Assembly: GCA_019454915.1 (NCBI GenBank)
Contig: JACFNM010000135.1
Location: forward strand, 1 to 10,003
Direction of reading: 5' to 3'
DNA length: 10,003 nucleotides
From: Chitinophagaceae bacterium
GTDB taxonomy: Bacteria > Bacteroidota > Bacteroidia > Chitinophagales > Chitinophagaceae
The position numbers and the translations under genes are program-made. The notes under the pieces are model-generated. The model had not been told where the DNA came from, ran no database searches, and was given only the letters and a program-made list of their open reading frames with translations. Position 1 is the first letter of the stretch; each line of letters opens with the position of its first letter. Below, piece after piece: positions 1 through 7,460 of the stretch.

Positions 1-1011
1 TCCTCTTATGACCACGCTGATGCCGTCAAGGATACCGCTTAACATAAGCGCCAGAAAGGATAATAGAAAATATTTCGACAGGGCAAAAACAATAATGCAC
101 AATCCAAACCCTGATACGGCGATGATTAATCTCCGGCCCTGATTTCTTTTCATCGGAAACAGGGTGAGCAGGATAACGCTGAATATCGAACCCATATCGG
201 CTGCCCCGTTTAAGATGCCGAATCCCTCCGGCCCTACTTTGAGGATATCGCTTGCGTACACCGGCACCATGGCCACGGCGCCTCCGAAGAAGACCGCAAA
301 CATATCGAGCGTCATGGCGCCTAACAAATCTTTCGTCTTCAGCACAAACCGGATTCCTTCCTTCACGCTTTCCCAGGTTTTTTTATCATTGTGCAGGTTG
401 AGGGAAGGCTTGGCTTTTAAACGGGTAAGGAATAGCAGCGACACGATCATTCCTCCGCATATAAAGAGCCAGGTGCCCGAAATGCCCGCGACTGCAATAC
501 ATAGCCCGCCCAGCGCGTGTCCCGATACCGAGGCGGTGAGCCATGTTCCCTGGTTCCAGGTTGTAGCATTCTGCAGGGTGTGCCGGGGAACAATAAGTGC
601 AAGTAATACATTGAATACCGGCCCCGCAAACGCCCGCACGATCCCCGTACAAAAGATAATGAAGTAGACCCCCAGGGCGATACGATGGTTGGTGAGGTGT
701 AAGGCCGTGAACTTCGTTGACAGGAAAAACAAAATCCCGGCAGCACAGAAATACAGCGAGATGCCCGTGAGAAGTAATTTCTTCTTCTCACTCATGTCAA
801 TGTAATGCCCCGCATACAATGCGAGGGTAAGAGCCGGAATCACTTCGGATAATCCTATCAAGCCGATGGCGAAGGGGGCGCTGGTCAGTTTGTAAATCCA
901 CCATCCCACTAAGGTGCTCATCATGCGTAAAGAAAGGATAAACATAAAGCGCCCCATCAGCAGGCTTCTGAATTCCCCTATTCTTACTGATTCAAAAGGA
1001 TCGTTCTTCAC
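1..1011 (-). CDS. MFS transporter, EntS/MFS_3-like exporter (partial, C-terminus missing)
   Basis: The reverse strand is open for 337 codons up to the left edge, so the C-terminal part is absent. The translation begins MKNDPFESVRIGEFRSLL and is highly hydrophobic, with about eight to nine membrane segments visible. The loop after the second helix reads GHYIDMSEKKK (residues 68-78), a version of the MFS motif A, and a cytoplasmic central loop lies near residues 205-225. The overall look is that of the MFS_3 group, which includes the enterobactin exporter EntS; the substrate cannot be told. I chose the GTG at 1011 as start because an in-frame TAA lies at 1024-1026. The only other option, TTG at 1020, falls inside a likely -7 promoter box. 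It lies 29 bp downstream of the kinase gene stop, so it may be read from that unit as well as from its own promoter. Confidence 0.85.
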   Translation of the reverse strand, partial: MKNDPFESVRIGEFRSLLMGRFMFILSLRMMSTLVGWWIYKLTSAPFAIGLIGLSEVIPALTLALYAGHYIDMSEKKKLLLTGISLYFCAAGILFFLSTKFTALHLTNHRIALGVYFIIFCTGIVRAFAGPVFNVLLALIVPRHTLQNATTWNQGTWLTASVSGHALGGLCIAVAGISGTWLFICGGMIVSLLFLTRLKAKPSLNLHNDKKTWESVKEGIRFVLKTKDLLGAMTLDMFAVFFGGAVAMVPVYASDILKVGPEGFGILNGAADMGSIFSVILLTLFPMKRNQGRRLIIAVSGFGLCIIVFALSKYFLLSFLALMLSGILDGISVVIRG

Positions 1012-1017
1012 GAAATG

Positions 1018-1025
1018 CAAAGATT
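1018..1025 (-). promoter_or_regulatory. Putative -7 promoter box upstream of the MFS gene
   Basis: On the minus strand this reads AATCTTTG, seven of eight matches to the Bacteroidota -7 element TAnnTTTG. It ends only six bases before the GTG start, so a transcript from it would be nearly leaderless. No convincing -33 TTG is seen at the usual spacing. Confidence 0.4.
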
Positions 1026-1040
1026 ATATGGAAGCCCCAT

Positions 1041-1673
1041 TCAGGGCAGTGAGAGAAAATGCTGTACCCCATCATGTCCTTTTTCCAAAGCGTCAATAAT
1101 AATGTTGAGATGTTCCTCCCGTCCTAAGAAGTCTGCATGGGTAGCGTCCACAAACAGCGTTTTAATATTATGTTGCCGGATATAATGCGTATAAGTTTCC
1201 TGAATGTTGAAGAGGTATTCATCCGATATGTTTTGCTCGTAAGACCTGCCCCGTTTACGGATATTTGACTGCAGATGGGTGACGGGCGCATGCAAATAAA
1301 TAAGAATATCCGGCTGAACAAGCTGCTGGTGAATGATTTCAAACAAACGCTGATACAGGAGGAACTCCTCATCCGGTAAATTGATTTTAGCGAAGAGGAG
1401 GCATTTGCTGAACATATAGTCCGAGATGGTGATACTTTGAAAAAGGTCTTTGGTATGAACCAGTTCTTTGAGTTGTTTATACCTTTCCGCCATGAAGAAC
1501 AACTCCATTGGAAAAGCATTTTGATCGGGATTTTCATAAAATCTGGACAGGAAGGGATTATCGGCGAATTGTTCTAAAACCAGCCTGGCATTGAAATGCC
1601 GTGAAAGTAAATGAGCCAAAGTTGTTTTTCCTGCCCCGATATTACCTTCAATGGAAATAAAATGGTACTTCAT
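1041..1673 (-). CDS. Deoxynucleoside kinase (dNK/dCK/dGK family)
   Basis: Predicted to phosphorylate deoxyribonucleosides with ATP in the cytoplasm, the first step of dNTP salvage. The 210-residue protein opens with a beta strand and a P-loop, GNIGAGKT (residues 10-17). It continues with an aromatic, acidic substrate-binding stretch (LEQFADNPFL, 33-42) and SDYMFSKC (84-91), near where the family carries its catalytic acidic region. The arginine-rich LID motif is RKRGRSYEQ (139-147). Length is typical of bacterial dNKs. Which nucleoside it prefers cannot be read from sequence. An upstream in-frame TTG at 1685 would add four residues, but it lies within a perfect TAnnTTTG box, so the ATG at 1673 is the better start. 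It sits 53 bp after folK, and the folK-dNK pairing fits a nucleotide and cofactor supply unit. Confidence 0.92.
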   Translation of the reverse strand: MKYHFISIEGNIGAGKTTLAHLLSRHFNARLVLEQFADNPFLSRFYENPDQNAFPMELFFMAERYKQLKELVHTKDLFQSITISDYMFSKCLLFAKINLPDEEFLLYQRLFEIIHQQLVQPDILIYLHAPVTHLQSNIRKRGRSYEQNISDEYLFNIQETYTHYIRQHNIKTLFVDATHADFLGREEHLNIIIDALEKGHDGVQHFLSLP

Positions 1674-1682
1674 ATGAATGTT

Positions 1683-1690
1683 CAAACTTA
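1683..1690 (-). promoter_or_regulatory. Putative -7 promoter box for the deoxynucleoside kinase
   Basis: The minus strand reads TAAGTTTG, a full match to TAnnTTTG, nine bases before the chosen ATG. By the family spacing the transcript would start about six bases before the codon. A -33 TTG at the usual distance is not evident, so the call rests on one box. Confidence 0.45.
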
Positions 1691-1693
1691 ATC

Positions 1694-1721
1694 AACCCTT
1701 CCAAATAATCCATAAAGGGTT
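1694..1721 (-). other. Inverted repeat between folK and the kinase gene
   Basis: AACCCTT at 1694-1700 and AAGGGTT at 1715-1721 can form a seven-pair stem with a 14-base loop just past the folK stop (1727-1729). There is no T-run after it on the minus strand, so it is not a standard intrinsic terminator. It could be a weak pause site, an RNA-stabilising hairpin, or chance. Confidence 0.3.
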
Positions 1722-1726
1722 ATGCA

Positions 1727-2212
1727 CTAATTTTCCAGTTTTCTCACGTTCAGCCCGTCTCTGCACTCTTTAAGCAGGGTTCGGATAGTTTTTTTTAACA
1801 GAGGATGTTTTACTTGTGCGGCAATTTCGTTTAGGGGCGCCAGGGCAAAGCGCCGGTGAATTAACTCCGGATGGGGTATGTTCAGCCCCTCATCATGAAT
1901 GATTTCTTCATTAAAAAGAAGGATATCAATATCAATGACCCTCGGCCCGTATTTCTCAAGACGTTGCCTTCCCATGCTGCTTTCGATTCCCAAAATGGAT
2001 TTTAACAGGTCGCGTGCGGCTAACGGCGTATGCAGGAGGAGCGCCTGATTATAAAATGAAGGTTGATCGGTTTTACCCCATGCCTCGGTTTCATAAAGAT
2101 GTGATAAACGGATAATCCTCCCGCATGTTTTTTCGATTTGTTTGGCCGCTTTGGCTAATTGTTCTCTTCTGTCCCCCAAATTACCACCTATCAGCAAATA
2201 TGCACTATTCAT
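1727..2212 (-). CDS. folK: 2-amino-4-hydroxy-6-hydroxymethyldihydropteridine pyrophosphokinase (HPPK)
   Basis: Transfers pyrophosphate from ATP to 6-hydroxymethyl-7,8-dihydropterin in cytoplasmic folate biosynthesis, just before dihydropteroate synthase. The 161-residue protein has the whole family layout. The N-terminal strand and glycine motif are YLLIGGNLGDR (residues 5-15), followed by the ATP/pterin region SHLYETEAWG (37-46) with the substrate stretch QPSFYNQALL. The signature is GRQRLEKYGPRVIDIDILLF (81-100), in which D94 and D96 are the expected magnesium ligands and R82 and R91 the ATP contacts. IPHPELIHRRFAL (112-124) completes it. Length matches stand-alone HPPK, with no fusion to folB or folP. 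The ATG at 2212 is well placed, diverging from sppA 61 bp away, and the kinase gene follows on the same strand. Confidence 0.97.
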   Translation of the reverse strand: MNSAYLLIGGNLGDRREQLAKAAKQIEKTCGRIIRLSHLYETEAWGKTDQPSFYNQALLLHTPLAARDLLKSILGIESSMGRQRLEKYGPRVIDIDILLFNEEIIHDEGLNIPHPELIHRRFALAPLNEIAAQVKHPLLKKTIRTLLKECRDGLNVRKLEN

Positions 2213-2273
2213 GGATAGAATATGATTTCAGTTTCAAATATCTTTATTTTTACCAGATTAAAATTATATTGCC
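2213..2273. promoter_or_regulatory. Divergent promoter region between folK and sppA
   Basis: This 61-bp A/T-rich gap must hold promoters for both directions. For folK, the minus strand reads GATATTTG at 2235-2242, seven of eight to TAnnTTTG, giving a leader of about 20 bases. For sppA, the plus strand reads TATCTTTA at 2239-2246, also seven of eight. The two boxes overlap, which could make the two promoters compete. Neither has a clear -33 TTG. Confidence 0.35.
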
Positions 2274-4031
2274 GTGAAGAGTTTCTTTAAGTTTTTTCTG
2301 GCCGCCTTCCTCGCGCTGATTGCTTTTACGCTGGTTGGCTTCGGTATGTTGTCTATCATGGTCAGTCTGGTTTCTAAAACCGACAAAACCGAGATTAAGC
2401 CCCGATCGGTATTATACATAGATGTTGAACAGCAGTTCAAGGATAAAAAAGCAGACAATACGCTGGCGAAATTGACCGGAGATAAAGATATTTACGCCGT
2501 GTCTTTGCATGAAGCGGTAGAACTCATTCATTATGCGAAATCGGATTCGCTGATCAAAGGCATTTATTTAAAGTGTAATGGAAATAGTAACGGGTTTGGG
2601 TCGAGTGAGGAACTACGCAATGCCATTCTGGATTTTAAAGAGAGCCGAAAGTTTGTCATTGCCTATGGAGAAATAATTTCGCAGAAGGCTTATTACGTGG
2701 CTGCCACTGCCGATAAAATCTATGGTAATCCCAAAGGCATGATGGAATGGTCGGGATTTTCATCGCAGTTGTATTTTTTCAAAAACGCGCTGAAGAAGCT
2801 GGAGATCGAGCCCCAGATTTTTTATGACGGGAAGTTCAAAAGCGCTACGGAGCCTTTTCGTGAAGAGAAGATGACCGATGCCAACCGTTTGCAAACAACG
2901 GTTTGGTTGGGCGATATCTATCATCATTTTTTGCAGGGAATCAGTGAGCAACGGAATGTGGACACGGTAACGCTAAGTCGGTATGCCAGTGATTTTAGTA
3001 TTCAAACGCCGGCAGACGCTGAAAAATATGGATTGTTAGACGGGCTGAAATATGACGATGAAGTAAAAGCAGAAATCAGAAAAGATTTGGGTATTGCAGA
3101 GAATGCGAAGATTAGCTTTGTGCCGATCGGTACTTATGCCCAGTCCGTAGCATTAAAGAAGTATTCAACGGATCGGATAGCCGTTGTTTATGCGGAAGGA
3201 AGTATTGTAGATGGTAAAGGAAGGGATGGTCAGATAGCCTCGGATGAATACCGCAATCTGATTGCTAAAATCAGAACTGATAAACATATCAAGGCGGTGG
3301 TCTTACGGGTAAATTCACCCGGAGGAAGTGCACTCGCCAGTGAGATTATCTGGCGCGAGATAACCCTTGCACGGGAGAAAGGCTTACCGGTGGTGGTGTC
3401 TATGGGTGACGTTGCCGCTTCCGGAGGCTACTATATTTCATGTGCGGCGGATAGCATCTTCGCCCAGCCGAATACCATTACCGGATCGATTGGTGTGTTC
3501 GGAATTGTTCCCAACATGAAAAACTTTTTTAATAATAAATTGGGCGTCACTTTTGACCGGGTAAATACGAATACTTATGCGGATTTTGGTTCGACAGTCC
3601 GGCCGATGAGTGATTTTGAGAAAAAGGTTTTTCAGACATTTATTGATTCCATCTACCTGGGTTTTAAGACGAGGGTCTCGGATGGCAGAAAAAGAAATCT
3701 GGACTATGTAGATAGTATTGCCCAGGGGAGAGTGTGGACGGGCGCAAGGGCGATGGAGATTGGACTGGTGGATAAACTCGGCGGATTGAATGATGCAATC
3801 GCCTGTGCCGCCCGGATGGCTAATCTTCAGGAGTATTCCATACGGGAGTATCCCCAGCCCCCCACGATATGGGATATGCTTAAAGGAAATCTGGGTAAAT
3901 CTATAAAGGCGAATATGATGCGTGAAGAGTTAGGATCCGAAGAGTTTCGTATCTATAAACAAATGAGGGATGTTCGGGAGTACATGGGCGTACCTCAAAC
4001 GAGAATGCCTTACGATATTTTTATTGAGTAA
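2274..4031 (+). CDS. sppA: Signal peptide peptidase SppA, long (67K) form, peptidase family S49
   Basis: Membrane-bound serine protease that degrades cleaved signal peptides and other membrane peptides. The 585-residue protein has one N-terminal anchor (about residues 4-32, after MKSFFKFF). Two S49 domains follow, as in the E. coli 67K enzyme and unlike short archaeal or Bacillus forms. In the first domain the general-base lysine is K189, in GKFKSATEPF, which lines up with E. coli K209. In the second the nucleophile is S383, in GDVAASGGYYIS, followed by ITGSIGVFG. Both partners of the Ser-Lys dyad are therefore present and the enzyme should be active. The start is GTG: an in-frame TAA lies at 2259-2261 and no ATG occurs between it and the anchor. 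It is transcribed divergently from folK, with 50 bp to the next gene. Confidence 0.96.
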   Translation: MKSFFKFFLAAFLALIAFTLVGFGMLSIMVSLVSKTDKTEIKPRSVLYIDVEQQFKDKKADNTLAKLTGDKDIYAVSLHEAVELIHYAKSDSLIKGIYLKCNGNSNGFGSSEELRNAILDFKESRKFVIAYGEIISQKAYYVAATADKIYGNPKGMMEWSGFSSQLYFFKNALKKLEIEPQIFYDGKFKSATEPFREEKMTDANRLQTTVWLGDIYHHFLQGISEQRNVDTVTLSRYASDFSIQTPADAEKYGLLDGLKYDDEVKAEIRKDLGIAENAKISFVPIGTYAQSVALKKYSTDRIAVVYAEGSIVDGKGRDGQIASDEYRNLIAKIRTDKHIKAVVLRVNSPGGSALASEIIWREITLAREKGLPVVVSMGDVAASGGYYISCAADSIFAQPNTITGSIGVFGIVPNMKNFFNNKLGVTFDRVNTNTYADFGSTVRPMSDFEKKVFQTFIDSIYLGFKTRVSDGRKRNLDYVDSIAQGRVWTGARAMEIGLVDKLGGLNDAIACAARMANLQEYSIREYPQPPTIWDMLKGNLGKSIKANMMREELGSEEFRIYKQMRDVREYMGVPQTRMPYDIFIE

Positions 4032-4054
4032 ATAAAATTTGAACTTCAATCCGC

Positions 4055-4062
4055 TACCTTTG
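4055..4062 (+). promoter_or_regulatory. Putative -7 promoter box upstream of the ABC-2 permease gene
   Basis: TACCTTTG matches TAnnTTTG fully and lies 19 bases before the ATG at 4082. A TTTG occurs at 4038-4041, but the 13-base gap is shorter than the usual spacing for a -33 element. It suggests the permease gene has its own promoter after sppA. Confidence 0.45.
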
Positions 4063-4081
4063 CCCGGCAAATAAAAGAAAC

Positions 4082-5188
4082 ATGTTAAAATCCTATAGCC
4101 AGCTTAAAGCCATGTTGGCTATTGCCAGGGCCAGTCTGATTGCTATTTTCAGAAGTCCGTCGGCGGTAGTGTTTAGTTTTGCATTTCCGCTTATTTTTAT
4201 TCTTGTTTTTGGATTCTTCAGCGGGGGCGGTCAGGTGTCTCTCAGGGCTGCATTTGCGCCTGGTACGGATACTTCCTATTACCTGTACAAAGTCATTCAG
4301 ACTATTCCGGGCATTCGGATAGTAGAGAAACCGGAGATTGAAATCCGGGAAGACTTAGAAAAGGGAAGGCTGACCGCGATTATTTCCCTCGAAAAGAATC
4401 AGGGCGAGTCGCCTGCTTATACGATTAATCTGAAAAGTTCCGAAGCGGTTAGCCCTCAGAATCTTCAGGTGCTGCGATCAATACTCGAATCTGTGATCAA
4501 GGATTTGGATCACCAAAAATATCCGGATGCTCCCACCTACGCGCGGATTGATAATAAGGTGGAAAAGATCCCCGGAAGAACATACCGGCCAATTGATTTT
4601 ATTTTACCGGGACAGTTGGGATTCTCCCTGCTGAGCGCCGGCGTTTTTGGTGTGGCTTTCCTGTTTTTTAGCCTGCGCCAGACTTTGGTGCTAAAACGTT
4701 TTTTTGCAACGCCGGTCACGCGAACCTTTATTGTATTGGGAGAAGGGTTGAGTCGTGTGACCTTCCAGATGATCACGGCGGTGGTTATCCTGGTGGTGGG
4801 CTATTTCTTTTTCCATTTCACGCTCATCTACGGGTGGCTTACTTTTTTTGAATTGCTGGTTTTGAGTTTTTTGGGCCTGGTCGTTTTTATGTCCTTTGGA
4901 TTTATCGTGAGCGGTATTGCCAAACACGAAAGCACCATTCCGCCCCTGGCCAATATTGTCACTCTACCCCAGTTTTTATTGGCGGGCACCTTTTTTCCTA
5001 TAGATAATTTTCCCAACTGGTTGCAGCCGTTTTGCAACTTACTGCCGCTGACACACCTGAACGATGCCATGCGTAATGTGGCTTTCGAAGGGATGCATCT
5101 ATATGATTGTGGCAAACAATTGGGGATATTGGGATTGTGGGCGGTAATCGGCTACGTGGCGGCGGTGAAAGTATTTAAATGGGAATAA
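4082..5188 (+). CDS. ABC-2 type transporter permease
   Basis: Inner-membrane permease subunit of an ABC-2 exporter. The 368-residue protein shows one helix near the N-terminus (about 28-46), then a large soluble extracytoplasmic region (about 48-172). Five more helices lie near 175-197, 222-245, 254-279, 286-304 and 347-364. This one-plus-five plan is that of ABC-2 permeases of the YhhJ/DrrB kind. The cytoplasmic LKRFFATPV (204-212) and the FLLAGTFFPIDNFPNWLQ stretch (298-315) are typical of the family. No ATP-binding subunit lies in the window, so the partner ATPase must be encoded elsewhere. Substrate is unknown; drugs, lipids or polysaccharide are all possible. The downstream SRPBCC gene follows after 11 bp, or overlaps if an upstream ATG is used. 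Confidence 0.9.
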   Translation: MLKSYSQLKAMLAIARASLIAIFRSPSAVVFSFAFPLIFILVFGFFSGGGQVSLRAAFAPGTDTSYYLYKVIQTIPGIRIVEKPEIEIREDLEKGRLTAIISLEKNQGESPAYTINLKSSEAVSPQNLQVLRSILESVIKDLDHQKYPDAPTYARIDNKVEKIPGRTYRPIDFILPGQLGFSLLSAGVFGVAFLFFSLRQTLVLKRFFATPVTRTFIVLGEGLSRVTFQMITAVVILVVGYFFFHFTLIYGWLTFFELLVLSFLGLVVFMSFGFIVSGIAKHESTIPPLANIVTLPQFLLAGTFFPIDNFPNWLQPFCNLLPLTHLNDAMRNVAFEGMHLYDCGKQLGILGLWAVIGYVAAVKVFKWE

Positions 5189-5199
5189 AATATCCGGGT

Positions 5200-5715
5200 A
5201 TGCGATTCTTAAAACAAATCTTTATCGGACTCCTGGTCTTTGCCATCCTTTTGTTTGGTATTTCGCTTCTGTTGCCTTCCGGTATTAATGTCTCCAAATC
5301 GGTATTGGTCTATGCGAACCATCAAAAAGTGAATAGCACTATTGCTGATTTAACGCAGTGGAAAAACTGGAATCCTATATTACAGGATCCGCAGATTCGG
5401 TATGAAATAGCCACCCCACAGCAGGTAAGCTGGAAAAGCCGGGATGGTATTGCTCAGGAAATAGCCCTGGAACAAGCTGCGCCGGATAGTATCAGCATAA
5501 CCATTCGGTCTGACGGAAAGCAGGTATTCACCAGTGGTTTTAATACCATCAGTCATCAGCAGGACAGTCTGCTTACCAAAGTAGAATGGTGGATAAGTGA
5601 AGATTTGAAATGGTATCCCTGGCAGAAATTCTATGGTTTATTTGCCGAAAGTTTCCGGGATGCCTATATGGAGAACACTCTTCAATCCCTGAAAGACTAC
5701 CTGGAATTCAAGTAA
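5200..5715 (+). CDS. SRPBCC-fold (polyketide cyclase/START-like) protein with N-terminal membrane anchor
   Basis: A 171-residue protein with a short basic N-terminus (MRFLKQ), one hydrophobic helix (about 7-27) and a soluble domain. The domain reads like SRPBCC family members common in Bacteroidota: a first strand INVSKSVLVYANHQKVNSTIADLTQWKNWNP (29-59) with the WKNW signature, then alternating strands. The C-terminal helix (KFYGLFAESFRDAYMENTLQSLKDYLE) closes the ligand cavity in this fold. The ligand is unknown. An upstream ATG at 5179 overlaps the permease stop by ten bases and would add MGIKYPG. I prefer 5200 because it puts the basic residues directly before the anchor. Its tight link to the permease gene suggests co-expression and perhaps a role in handling a lipid-like ligand, but that is inference. 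Confidence 0.8.
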   Translation: MRFLKQIFIGLLVFAILLFGISLLLPSGINVSKSVLVYANHQKVNSTIADLTQWKNWNPILQDPQIRYEIATPQQVSWKSRDGIAQEIALEQAAPDSISITIRSDGKQVFTSGFNTISHQQDSLLTKVEWWISEDLKWYPWQKFYGLFAESFRDAYMENTLQSLKDYLEFK

Positions 5716-5742
5716 TTAACATCTTATCAACATTTTTATTTT

Positions 5743-5750
5743 TTTCTTTG
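5743..5750 (+). promoter_or_regulatory. Putative -7 promoter box upstream of the PepSY-like lipoprotein gene
   Basis: TTTCTTTG is seven of eight to TAnnTTTG, inside a T-rich stretch that begins right after the SRPBCC stop. It would give a leader of about 70 bases before the ATG at 5823. Because the region is T-rich the match could be chance. Confidence 0.3.
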
Positions 5751-5822
5751 TAGTCATGTGCTGCTGCAATCATTGCTGTTGTGCCGGCCATTCCTTCATC
5801 ACCTTTTGTTGAATACGTTTTC

Positions 5823-6257
5823 ATGAGAACTGTCTTAATGTGGTTGTTTTTGCCACTCCTGGGGCTCACTGCCTGCGAAAAAGAAAACAGGATGGATATT
5901 CAGGACCTTCCGGCTTTTGTAAGTGATTTTATAAATGTGCATTTCGGTGACCAGCAGATAGTGCGTGCGCTGCGGGAGTATGAAGATTATCAGATCCGGT
6001 ATAAGGTTTTTTTAAAAAACGGGGTGAGATTAGCATTCAACCCCGGTGGTGAAATGATTGAGATCGCAGGTGATCAGATGTTACCCGACTCCATCATTCC
6101 GGGTGTTATATTATCATTCGTCAGTGAACGATATCCCACAGCCTATATAACCGGTTTGGAGTTGGGAAATGCTTTACAGTGGGCTGTATTATCCAACAGT
6201 CTGAAACTTGAGTTTGACAGAAAGGGCAGTTTTATCAGAATAGTATCTGCGGATTAA
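5823..6257 (+). CDS. PepSY-like (PF11396-type) putative lipoprotein
   Basis: A 144-residue exported protein. The N-terminus is a lipoprotein signal: hydrophobic MRTVLMWLFLPLLGLTAC with a lipobox LTAC and lipidation cysteine C18. The following EKE resembles the lysine-acidic export signal described for surface lipoproteins in this phylum, so it may face outward (inference). The mature part holds two copies of a short repeat. The first runs from LPAFVSDFINVHFGDQ (29-44) to the strand VRLAFNPGGEMIEI (68-81). The second runs from LPDSIIPGVILSFVSERYP (87-105) to LKLEFDRKGSFIRI (127-140). The Lx(A/D)xFNxxGxxxxI pattern is that of the PepSY-like periplasmic family. Function in this family is poorly known; the older 'beta-lactamase-inhibitor-like' label reflects fold only. 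An ATG at 5781 is in frame, but it would put 14 residues before a complete signal peptide, so 5823 is preferred. Confidence 0.78.
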   Translation: MRTVLMWLFLPLLGLTACEKENRMDIQDLPAFVSDFINVHFGDQQIVRALREYEDYQIRYKVFLKNGVRLAFNPGGEMIEIAGDQMLPDSIIPGVILSFVSERYPTAYITGLELGNALQWAVLSNSLKLEFDRKGSFIRIVSAD

Positions 6258-6357
6258 TTATACCTTTCCGGTTCTTCTTCCGAATTTAATTTTTCCTCTT
6301 TCTATTGAAGCCATATATTTACCGTCCATAGTATAATTCACTTAAAATAATATTGAT

Positions 6358-7305
6358 ATGGCTGCACATGATAACGAATCAAACATGCTTTCCCGTCGTT
6401 CTTTCCTGATAAAAGGTTCCATGGCTTCTGCCGGGCTGTTATTGGCCGGTTCGTCCGTATGGTCAAAATCTCAATTTTGGAAGGGGCTGCCCAATTCGAA
6501 ATTCTTTGGCGTGCAGGTGGGAGCCATTACCTATTCCTATCGTAGCATGCCGCATGACATACACCAGTTGCTTCAGTATATTGTTGATAGCGGTTTGAGT
6601 GCGGTGGAACTGATGGGAGAAGCTGTAGAAGATTTTGCCGGAAAGCCGGCAGATAAGTCCAAAGTGGCAGAATGGCGCGCTACCGTTTCGATGGATAAGT
6701 TTAAAGAAGTGAGAAAGATGTTTAAGAAAGCAGGGGTGACCATCTATGCCTTTAAACCCAGCGCCCTGGGAGCCGGCAATACGGATGCGGAGATCGAGTA
6801 TGCACTTCGCGCTACCAAAGCATTGGGCGCCCAGTCTGCTACCGTGGAGTTGCCTAAGGATCCCACTCATTCAAAGCGGTTGGGCGATTTAGCGGCAAAG
6901 CATAAAGTATATATCGGCTATCATGCCCATACGCAGGCAACGGATACCGCCTGGGATGTGGCTTTGAGTCAGTCTCCCTATAATTCCATGAACCTGGATT
7001 GCGGTCACTATATCGCTGCCGGTGGCGCCAATACCAAAGAAGCATTGTTGGCGCTCATTCAGGCCAAACACGACCGGATCACCAGTATGCATTTAAAAGA
7101 CAGGAAATCCAAAGAACATGGTGCGGCAAATTTACCTTGGGGGCAGGGAGATACGCCCATTAAAGAAATCCTCAACCTTCTGAAAGATAAGAAATACAAG
7201 ATTCCCGTGAGCATTGAATTAGAGTACCAGGTACCCGAAGGGTCTGATGCAGTGAAGGAAGTGCAGAAATGCCTGGCTTATGCTAAAGCCGCTCTTGGAG
7301 CATGA
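6358..7305 (+). CDS. Sugar phosphate isomerase/epimerase-like TIM-barrel protein with Tat signal
   Basis: Member of the AP-endonuclease-2/xylose isomerase-like TIM-barrel family (PF01261 type). The N-terminus has a twin-arginine motif SRRSFLIKG (residues 12-20) followed by a hydrophobic alanine/glycine/leucine stretch (22-35), so it is likely exported folded, which is common for this family in Bacteroidota. Barrel elements are visible in order: VGAITYSYRSMPHD (54-67), AVELMGEA (82-89), VTIYAFKP (127-134), ATVELPKD (161-168), YIGYHAHT (185-192), NLDCGHYIAAGG (212-223), SMHLKDR (243-249) and VSIELEY (284-290). E164, H189, D214, H245 and E287 are candidate metal ligands by family pattern. Substrate is unknown. 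An ATG at 6385 (MLSRRSF) is an equally credible start. It stands alone, with gaps of 100 and 155 bp on either side. Confidence 0.88.
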   Translation: MAAHDNESNMLSRRSFLIKGSMASAGLLLAGSSVWSKSQFWKGLPNSKFFGVQVGAITYSYRSMPHDIHQLLQYIVDSGLSAVELMGEAVEDFAGKPADKSKVAEWRATVSMDKFKEVRKMFKKAGVTIYAFKPSALGAGNTDAEIEYALRATKALGAQSATVELPKDPTHSKRLGDLAAKHKVYIGYHAHTQATDTAWDVALSQSPYNSMNLDCGHYIAAGGANTKEALLALIQAKHDRITSMHLKDRKSKEHGAANLPWGQGDTPIKEILNLLKDKKYKIPVSIELEYQVPEGSDAVKEVQKCLAYAKAALGA

Positions 7306-7460
7306 GAACCTGTGGATATCAGGAAGGCGAAGGGAAGAAGTATTTAGCCGAAAATGATGGTTACCCGCTAAGTAATTGAAAGCGGTGGAAATCATATTTT
7401 ATGGTCTTCAGTAAAATGGGAATAAAAATCTTTGTCTCACCCCGTTAAACAAATCTGATT
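7306..7460 (+). promoter_or_regulatory. Intergenic region with a putative -7 box for the thiolase gene
   Basis: The 155-bp gap holds no credible gene. AATCTTTG at 7427-7434 is seven of eight to TAnnTTTG and lies 26 bases before the thiolase ATG. It is the same octamer as the one before the MFS gene. A short CCTG/CAGG inverted repeat near the isomerase stop is too weak to call a terminator. Confidence 0.35.

Noticed and set aside
164..667. Open frame of 167 codons on the plus strand
   Set aside because: It lies antisense within the MFS gene. The reverse strand encodes a continuous, typical membrane protein across it, while this frame has no recognisable domain and an unnatural composition.
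1041..1685. Longer kinase start at TTG 1685
   Set aside because: It would place the start codon inside the perfect TAnnTTTG box and adds four residues ahead of the conserved MKYHFISIEG opening.
1694..1721. Intrinsic terminator after folK
   Set aside because: The stem is weak in G/C, the loop is long and no T-run follows, so it is listed only as an inverted repeat.
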